DNA from: Kitasatospora viridis
GTDB taxonomy: Bacteria > Actinomycetota > Actinomycetes > Streptomycetales > Streptomycetaceae
Direction: 5' to 3'
NCBI RefSeq assembly: GCF_007829815.1
Contig: NZ_VIWT01000001.1
Span: forward strand, 2,131,501 to 2,195,500
DNA: 64,000 nt
The notes beneath the pieces were generated by a model. The model did no database searches. It was not told the origin of the DNA and saw only the letters and a list, made by a program, of their open reading frames with translations. Positions 59,465 to 64,000 of the stretch are shown here, in pieces. The position numbers were made by a program, and so were the translations under genes. Positions within the stretch are counted from its first letter, which is position 1; every line of letters starts with the position of its first letter.

Positions 59465-60145
59465 GTGACCCAGCGCCCGTACGTGACCCTCAGCGCCGCC
59501 GTGTCCATCGACGGCTACCTCGACGACGCCTCGCCGGAGCGCCTGCTGCTCTCCAACCCGGCCGACTTCGACCGGGTGGACGAGCTGCGGGCCGACTCCG
59601 ACGCGGTGCTGGTCGGCTCCACCACGCTGCGCCGGGACAACCCCCGGCTGCTGGTCAACGACCCGGCGCGGCGGGCCGCCCGGGAGGCCGCCGGGCGGCC
59701 GGCGTACCCGCTGAAGGTGACCCTGAGCGGCAGCGGCGAGCTGGCCGCCGGGCTGCGGTTCTGGCACACCGGCGGGGAGCGGCTGGTCTACAGCACCGAC
59801 CGCGGCGCCCGGCGGCTGACCGGCGAGCTGGCCGGACTGGCCGAGGTGGTCGCGCTCGGTCCGGCCGTGCACCTGGGCGCCGTGCTCGACGACCTCGGGC
59901 GGCGCGGGGTGCGGCGGCTGATGGTGGAGGGCGGCGGCTCGGTGCACACCCAGTTCCTCAGCGAGGGGCTGGCCGACGAGCTGCAGCTGGCCGTCGCCCC
60001 GCTGCTGGTGGGGGACGCCGCCGCGCCGCGCTTCGTCAACCCCGCCGACTTCCCCGGCGGGAGCACCCGGCGGCTGCGGCTGCTGGAAGCACGTACCGTC
60101 GGGGACGTCGTCCTGCTCCGGTACGCCCCCAAGGAGTCCGCGTGA
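59465..60145 (+). CDS. RibD C-terminal-type reductase
   Basis: The protein has 226 residues from the GTG at 59465. The RibD_C/DHFR-like fold has SAAVSIDGYLDDASPERLLLSNPADF, VLVGSTTLRRDNPRLLVN, LVYSTDRGARRL, GVRRLMVEGGGSVHTQFLSEGLADELQLAVAPLLVGD and an EARTVGDVVLLRYAP end. These are the motifs of the NADPH-dependent pyrimidine/deazaflavin reductases of riboflavin synthesis. The deaminase partner is encoded in the next gene and overlaps by 4 bp (GTGA). In standard RibD one protein holds deaminase then reductase, so here they are separate and in reverse order. No other rib gene is near, so a specialised pathway is possible. Confidence 0.85.
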   Translation: MTQRPYVTLSAAVSIDGYLDDASPERLLLSNPADFDRVDELRADSDAVLVGSTTLRRDNPRLLVNDPARRAAREAAGRPAYPLKVTLSGSGELAAGLRFWHTGGERLVYSTDRGARRLTGELAGLAEVVALGPAVHLGAVLDDLGRRGVRRLMVEGGGSVHTQFLSEGLADELQLAVAPLLVGDAAAPRFVNPADFPGGSTRRLRLLEARTVGDVVLLRYAPKESA

Positions 60146-60609
60146 CCACCGACCCGACCGCCGCCGACCGCGCCTTCATGGAGCGCGCCATCGAGCTCTC
60201 CCGGCAGTGCCCGCCCGCCGAGCACGCCTTCTCGGTGGGCGCGGTGGTGGTCGGCGCCGACGGCGCGGTGCTCAGCGAGGGCTTCAGCCGGGAGGGCGGC
60301 GACCCGGTGGTGCACGCCGAGGAGGCCGCGCTGGCCAAGCTGCCGGCCGGCGACCCGGGGCTGCGCGGGGCCACCGTCTACAGCTCGCTGGAGCCGTGCA
60401 GCCGGCGGGCCTCCCGGCCGCGCCCGTGCGCCGAGCTGGTGCTGGCCGCCGGGGTGGCCCGGGTGGTGGTGGCCTGGCGGGAGCCGGACCTGTTCGTCAC
60501 CGGCTGCGAGGGGATCGACCTGCTGCGGGCGGCCGGGGTCACCGTGGTCGAGCTGCCGGAGCTGGCGCAGGCCGCGCGCGACGTGAACCGGCACCTGCTC
60601 GACCGGTAG
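60142..60609 (+). CDS. CDA-family deaminase (RibD N-terminal type)
   Basis: The protein has 155 residues. Zinc-binding motifs are VVHAEEAALAKL (HxE) and SSLEPCSRRASRPRPCAELVLAAGV (PC-x8-C). FSVGAVVVGADGAVLSEGFSREGG precedes them. The fold is that of dCMP/riboflavin-type deaminases. The long PC-x8-C spacing places it with the pyrimidine deaminase RibD group. It is translationally coupled to the reductase upstream, so the two are expected to act in sequence on the same substrate. The substrate itself is not shown. Confidence 0.88.
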   Translation: MTTDPTAADRAFMERAIELSRQCPPAEHAFSVGAVVVGADGAVLSEGFSREGGDPVVHAEEAALAKLPAGDPGLRGATVYSSLEPCSRRASRPRPCAELVLAAGVARVVVAWREPDLFVTGCEGIDLLRAAGVTVVELPELAQAARDVNRHLLDR

Positions 60610-60657
60610 TCATTTTGTACGCTAGGGGAACATAACCTCGTCCCCGGGAGTCGCCGC

Positions 60658-61311
60658 ATGACCGCCACCCAGCTCTCCGCCCGTGCCCTGCTGCTGGACA
60701 TGGACGGGACCCTGGTCAACTCCGACGCGGTGGTCGAACGCTGCTGGCGCCGCTGGGCCGCCGCCCAGGGCCTCGACGGCGACCACGTGATGAGCGTGGT
60801 GCACGGCCGGCAGGGCCACCTGTCGATGGCGATCCTGCTGCCCGAGCGGCCGGTCGAGCAGAACCTCGCCGAGAACCGGGCGATGCTCGCCGCGGAGACC
60901 GCCGACACCGAGGGCATCGTCCCGGTCCCCGGCGCGCCGCGGTTCATGGCCGAGCTCGCCGGGCTGCCGCACGCCCTGGTCACCTCCGCTGACACCGGCC
61001 TGGCCCGGGTCCGGATGGCCGCCGCCGGCCTGCCCTACCCCGAACTGGCCGTCACCGCCGAACAGGTCGGCGCCAGCAAGCCCGACCCGGAGGGCTTCCT
61101 GAAGGCCGCCGCCGCACTGGGCGTCGACCCCGCCGACTGCCTGGTCTTCGAGGACTCCCAGGCGGGCATCCAGGCCGGGCTCGCCGCCGGCATGCGGGTG
61201 GTCGGCGTGGGACCGCGCGCCGCCGCCCACCGGCCGACCGTCCAGGTCGCCGACCTGACCTCCGTCCGGGTCACCCGCGACGCGGACGGCGGCCTGCTGG
61301 TCGCCCTCTGA
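60658..61311 (+). CDS. HAD-superfamily sugar-phosphatase-like hydrolase
   Basis: The protein has 217 residues. Motif I is ALLLDMDGTLVNSDAV (nucleophile D14, D16), motif II is ALVTSADTGLARVRM (Ser/Thr), motif III is SKPDPEGF (Lys) and motif IV is CLVFEDSQAGIQAG (Asp). A C1-type helical cap lies between I and II (VERCWRRWAAAQGLDGDHVMSVVHGRQG). It resembles small sugar-phosphate phosphatases of the 2-deoxyglucose-6-phosphatase/GS1 group. The ATG at 60658 has GGGAG 7 nt upstream, and TACGCT lies about 35 bp before it. It is probably transcribed on its own. Confidence 0.9.
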   Translation: MTATQLSARALLLDMDGTLVNSDAVVERCWRRWAAAQGLDGDHVMSVVHGRQGHLSMAILLPERPVEQNLAENRAMLAAETADTEGIVPVPGAPRFMAELAGLPHALVTSADTGLARVRMAAAGLPYPELAVTAEQVGASKPDPEGFLKAAAALGVDPADCLVFEDSQAGIQAGLAAGMRVVGVGPRAAAHRPTVQVADLTSVRVTRDADGGLLVAL

Positions 61312-61336
61312 CGGCCCGTCGGGCCAGACTGGCCCC

Positions 61337-61696
61337 ATGGCCCGCCCACTCGTCGAGATCCGCCTGCGCCGCGTCTACGACCCGCCCGAGCCCGCCGACG
61401 GCTACCGGGTGCTCGCCGACCGGCTCTGGCCGCGCGGGCTGGCCAAGGAACGGGCCGGACTCGACGAGTGGGCCAAGGACCTGGCCCCCTCCACCGAGCT
61501 GCGCCACTGGCTGCACGAGGCCCCCGAGCAGCGCGGGGCCGAGTTCGCCGAGCGCTACCGCGCGGAGCTCGACACCCCCGCGGCGCGGGCCCGCCTCGCC
61601 GCGCTGCGCGCCCACCCCGTGCTCACCCTGCTGACCGCCAACAAGGACCCGCGGGCCCGCCACACCGCCGTGCTCGGCGAGCTGCTGCGCACCTGA
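61337..61696 (+). CDS. DUF488 family protein
   Basis: The protein has 119 residues. It contains IRLRRVYDPPEPADGYRVLADRLWPRGLAKERAGLDEWAKDLAPSTELRHWLH and FAERYRAEL, the core of the DUF488 (YeaO-like) family. The conserved RLWPRG and WAKDLAPS motifs are intact. The function is not known. The ATG has no RBS; CAGACT 6 nt upstream suggests a leaderless transcript. It converges on the EamA gene with 43 bp between stops. Confidence 0.9.
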   Translation: MARPLVEIRLRRVYDPPEPADGYRVLADRLWPRGLAKERAGLDEWAKDLAPSTELRHWLHEAPEQRGAEFAERYRAELDTPAARARLAALRAHPVLTLLTANKDPRARHTAVLGELLRT

Positions 61697-61739
61697 CGGG
61701 CAGCCAGGTCCTGGCGGGTGACCGACTCCTGGCGAGTGG

Positions 61740-62633
61740 TCAGCTCCTGATGCGCTGGGTGACGGCGATGCAGCCGACCACCAGCAGGGCGGTCAGCGGC
61801 GCGGCCGGCGGAGTGTGCTCCCCCAGCACCAGCACGGCCCAGCAGAGCGTGAGCAGCGGCTGGGCCAGCTGGAGCTGGCTGGCCCGCGGCACCCCGATCG
61901 CGGCCATCCCCCGGTACCAGATCACGAAGGCGCCGAACTGCGAGACCGTGGCCAGGTAGCCGAGCCCCAGCAGGCCGTGCGCGGTCAGCCGCACCGGCTC
62001 GGCCGGCAGCGCGATCGCGCAGGTCAGCGCCATGACCGGGGCCGCGGCGACGACCGCCCAGGCGATCACCTGCCAGCCGGGCATCCGCCCGGCCAGCCGC
62101 CCGCCCTCCGCGTAGCCGGCCGCGCAGATCAGCAGCGCGGCGAGCAGGCAGCCGTCCGCCGGGGTCGGGCGGCCGGCGCTCTGCTGCAGCGTGAAGGCCA
62201 GCACCGCGGCCGCCCCGGCGAGCGCGGCCCACCAGAACGCCCGGGGCGGCCGGGCGCCGGTGCGCAGCGCCGAACAGGCGGCGGTGGCCAGCGGCAGCAG
62301 CCCGATCACCACGGCGGAGTGCGCGGTCGAGGAGGCGCGCAGCGCGAAGGTGGTCAGCAGCGGGAAACCCACCACGCAGCCGCCGGCCACCACGAGCAGC
62401 CCCGGCCAGTCCGCCCGCCGGGGCACCGGCACCCGCCACACCGCCAGGCAGACGGCGGCCGGGACCGCGGCCAGCAGTCCGCGCAGCCCCGTGGCCGACC
62501 ACGGGCCGAAGCCCTCCAGCGCCCAGGCGGTCGCGGGGAAGCTGAAGGAGAAGAGGAAGACGGCGGACGCGGCCAGGGCGGTCCCGCCGACCGCTATCGA
62601 GCGGCTGAAGATAGCGCTACCTTGTACTGTCAT
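61740..62633 (-). CDS. EamA-family exporter
   Basis: The protein has 297 residues with ten predicted helices in two EamA repeats (ATAWALEGFGPWSATGLRGLLAAVPAAVCLAVWRVP in the first, QVIAWAVVAAAPVMALTCAIALPAEPVRLTAHGLLGLGYLATVSQFGAFVIWYRGMAAIG in the second). Such carriers export amino acids, drugs or metabolites. It is divergent from a MocR regulator with only 35 bp between starts, so the two are probably a regulator-target pair. The start is probably leaderless: TACGCT lies 5 nt before the ATG at 62633. Confidence 0.9.
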   Translation of the reverse strand: MTVQGSAIFSRSIAVGGTALAASAVFLFSFSFPATAWALEGFGPWSATGLRGLLAAVPAAVCLAVWRVPVPRRADWPGLLVVAGGCVVGFPLLTTFALRASSTAHSAVVIGLLPLATAACSALRTGARPPRAFWWAALAGAAAVLAFTLQQSAGRPTPADGCLLAALLICAAGYAEGGRLAGRMPGWQVIAWAVVAAAPVMALTCAIALPAEPVRLTAHGLLGLGYLATVSQFGAFVIWYRGMAAIGVPRASQLQLAQPLLTLCWAVLVLGEHTPPAAPLTALLVVGCIAVTQRIRS

Positions 62634-62668
62634 GAACGAGCGTAGCAGTCGAGGGTGAAGGCATCGAG
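62594..62668. promoter_or_regulatory. Shared control region of the EamA and mocR genes
   Basis: The 35-bp gap and the start of the EamA gene contain CTATC-n11-GATAG (62594-62614), the palindrome TAGCGCTA (62611-62618), TACTGT as a possible -10 for mocR (62625-62630) and TACGCT on the minus strand for EamA (62639-62644). MocR-type regulators typically bind direct or inverted repeats in such regions. Confidence 0.45.
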
Positions 62669-64000
62669 ATGGACCGCACGACCGTGGGCGAACTGGCCCT
62701 GATGCTCCGCCAGGAGATCACCCGCTACTCTCCGGGCGAGAAGCTGCCGTCCAGCCGCGACCTGATGCAGCGCCACCAGGTCAGCCCCGTGACGGTCTCC
62801 CGGGCGATCGCCGCGCTGGCCGCCGAAGGGCTGGTGGTCTCCCGCCCCGGCGCCGGGGTCTTCCGCGCCGAGGCACCGCGCCCGGCCGCCGGACTCGGCG
62901 ACACCTCCTGGCAGGAGGTGGCGCTCAGCGCCGAGGCGGGCGTGCCCCCGGCCCGCAGCACCGACGCCACCGGCGTGCTCACCACCCTGGCCACCGCCCC
63001 GCCCGAGGCCATCGACCTCAACGCCGGCTACCTGCACCCCTCGCTGCAACCCGAGCGCGCACTGGCCGGCGCACTCGCCCGGGCCGGCCGCCGGCCCGGC
63101 GCCTGGAGCCGCCCGCCGGTCGAAGGCCTGACCGAACTGCGGGCCTGGTTCGCCCGGGACATCGCCGACGGCCTGAGCGCCGCCGACGTGCTGATCGCCG
63201 CCGGCGGCCAGAGCGCCCTGAGCACCGCGCTGCGCTCGCTGGCCGCGCCCGGCGCACCCGTGCTGGTGGAGTCGCCCACCTACCCCGGGGTGCTCGCCGT
63301 CGCCCGGGCCGCCGGACTGCGGCCCGTCCCCGTGCCGGTGGACGCCGACGGGGTGCGCACCGACCTGCTCGCCGAGGCGTTCGCCGCCAGCGGCGCCCGG
63401 CTCTTCGTCAGCCAACCGCTCTTCCAGAACCCGACCGGCGCCGTGCTCACCCCCGAGCGGGGCCGGGAGGTGCTGCGGATCGCCCGGGCGGCAGGCGCCT
63501 TCGTGGTGGAGGACGACTTCGCCCGCCGGCTGGTGCACGCCGACGCGCCCGACCTGCCGCCGCCGCTGGCCGCCGACGACCCGGACGGCGTGGTGGTGCA
63601 CATCCGCTCGCTCACCAAGCCCACCTCGCCCAACCTGCGGGTCGCGGCGCTCGCCGCCCGCGGGCCGGCGCTCGCCCGGCTGCGCTCGGTGCAGGCCGTG
63701 GACAGCTTCTTCGTGCCGCGCCCGCTCCAGGAGGCCACCCTGGAGCTGGTCGGCGCCCCCGCCTGGTCGCAGCACCAGCGCGCGCTGGCCGAGGCGCTGC
63801 GCGAGCGGCGCACCGCGCTGGCCGGCGCGCTCGCCCGCACCCACCCCGAACTGCTGCCGGCCCGGATCCCGCAGGGCGGCTTCAACCTCTGGGTCCGGCT
63901 GCTGGCCACCGTCACCCCCGAGGCGCTGGCCACCGCCGCGCTGCGCGGCGGCGTCGCCGTCACCCCCGGCACGCCGTACTTCACGGCCGAGCCGCCCGCC
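62669..64000 (+). CDS. MocR/PdxR-type regulator, GntR HTH fused to aminotransferase (cut by window edge)
   Basis: 444 codons are present without a stop. The N-terminal winged helix (about 1-70: ELALMLRQEITRYSPGEKLPSSRDLMQRHQVSPVTVSRAIAALAAEGLVVSRPGAGVF) is followed by an aminotransferase-like domain (about 95-440) with GGQSALSTALRSLA, ESPTYPGVLAVARAAGL, QPLFQNPTGAVLT, EDDFARRL and the PLP-Lys region HIRSLTKPTSPNLRVA. Such proteins bind PLP or an amino-acid-derived aldimine and control nearby transporter or metabolic genes. It probably regulates the divergent EamA exporter. The ATG at 62669 has a weak GGGTGAAGG site. Few residues should be missing at the C-terminus. Confidence 0.92.
   Translation, partial: MDRTTVGELALMLRQEITRYSPGEKLPSSRDLMQRHQVSPVTVSRAIAALAAEGLVVSRPGAGVFRAEAPRPAAGLGDTSWQEVALSAEAGVPPARSTDATGVLTTLATAPPEAIDLNAGYLHPSLQPERALAGALARAGRRPGAWSRPPVEGLTELRAWFARDIADGLSAADVLIAAGGQSALSTALRSLAAPGAPVLVESPTYPGVLAVARAAGLRPVPVPVDADGVRTDLLAEAFAASGARLFVSQPLFQNPTGAVLTPERGREVLRIARAAGAFVVEDDFARRLVHADAPDLPPPLAADDPDGVVVHIRSLTKPTSPNLRVAALAARGPALARLRSVQAVDSFFVPRPLQEATLELVGAPAWSQHQRALAEALRERRTALAGALARTHPELLPARIPQGGFNLWVRLLATVTPEALATAALRGGVAVTPGTPYFTAEPPA

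Noticed and set aside
1..64000. tRNA/rRNA genes, prophage, integrative elements, insertion sequences, secondary-metabolite clusters, origin of replication
   Set aside because: None was recognised by reading; base composition is even except for the bldK upstream gap, and all large frames fit core genes.

Overview
This window is chromosomal DNA from a very high-GC actinomycete, most likely a member of the Streptomycetaceae (Streptomyces, Kitasatospora or a relative). Three things suggest this: strong G/C bias at third codon positions, which throws long antisense shadow frames; mycothiol biosynthesis (mshB); and a five-gene oligopeptide importer in the permease / binding protein / permease / ATPase / ATPase order of the Streptomyces bldK locus. 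In S. coelicolor, bldK and mshB are also close together. I saw no tRNA or rRNA gene, CRISPR array, insertion sequence, prophage or biosynthetic gene cluster. It reads as conserved core chromosome.

Layout. 1-3062: the edge of an EamA permease gene, a split-barrel-like protein, an MgtE_N/CBS protein and a DUF1003 membrane protein. 3120-7565: mrp, an unknown gene, tatB, an anti-sigma factor and an ECF sigma factor, collinear with the sigE-rseA-htrA-tatB...mrp locus of Mycobacterium tuberculosis but with no htrA. 7707-13875: O-methyltransferase, DUF3117 protein, enoyl-CoA hydratase, tagA, DivIVA-like protein, folP2, LOG-family protein and dapE, again recalling the Rv1202-Rv1220 neighbourhood. 14019-19914: two envelope proteins, then dapC-fdxA (lysine pathway plus 7Fe ferredoxin), a GNAT enzyme and a SirB1-like protein. 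19940-25777: an ABC exporter / two-component operon and an S9 peptidase. 26022-30083: a small membrane protein, mshB, a membrane protein and a large PG_binding_4-type envelope protein.

30649-42908 holds two complete oligopeptide importers facing each other: a bldK-like operon on the plus strand and a second Opp/Dpp operon on the minus strand, separated by a perfect 19-bp hairpin. Then come typA, an orphan peptide-binding lipoprotein gene, and a three-gene succinate dehydrogenase/fumarate reductase operon with a CRP/Rex-like palindrome just before its first start codon. 50219-55758 holds two tandem PAS-GAF-PP2C-HATPase phosphatases. 55876-64000 is a run of small metabolic and hypothetical genes: Nudix hydrolase, septum-formation-like protein, methyltransferase, split-barrel protein, separate RibD-like reductase and deaminase, HAD phosphatase, DUF488, and an EamA exporter divergent from a MocR regulator that runs off the right edge.

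Main observations worth a second look: the missing htrA with a terminator in its place; an ECF-type promoter upstream of the sigma gene itself; the palindrome before the sdh operon; hairpins right after both peptide-binding-protein genes; many genes with a -10 box 5-8 nt before the start codon (probable leaderless mRNAs); and several unexplained inverted or tandem repeats upstream of regulatory genes. I found no clearly new multi-gene system, and I score the findings accordingly.
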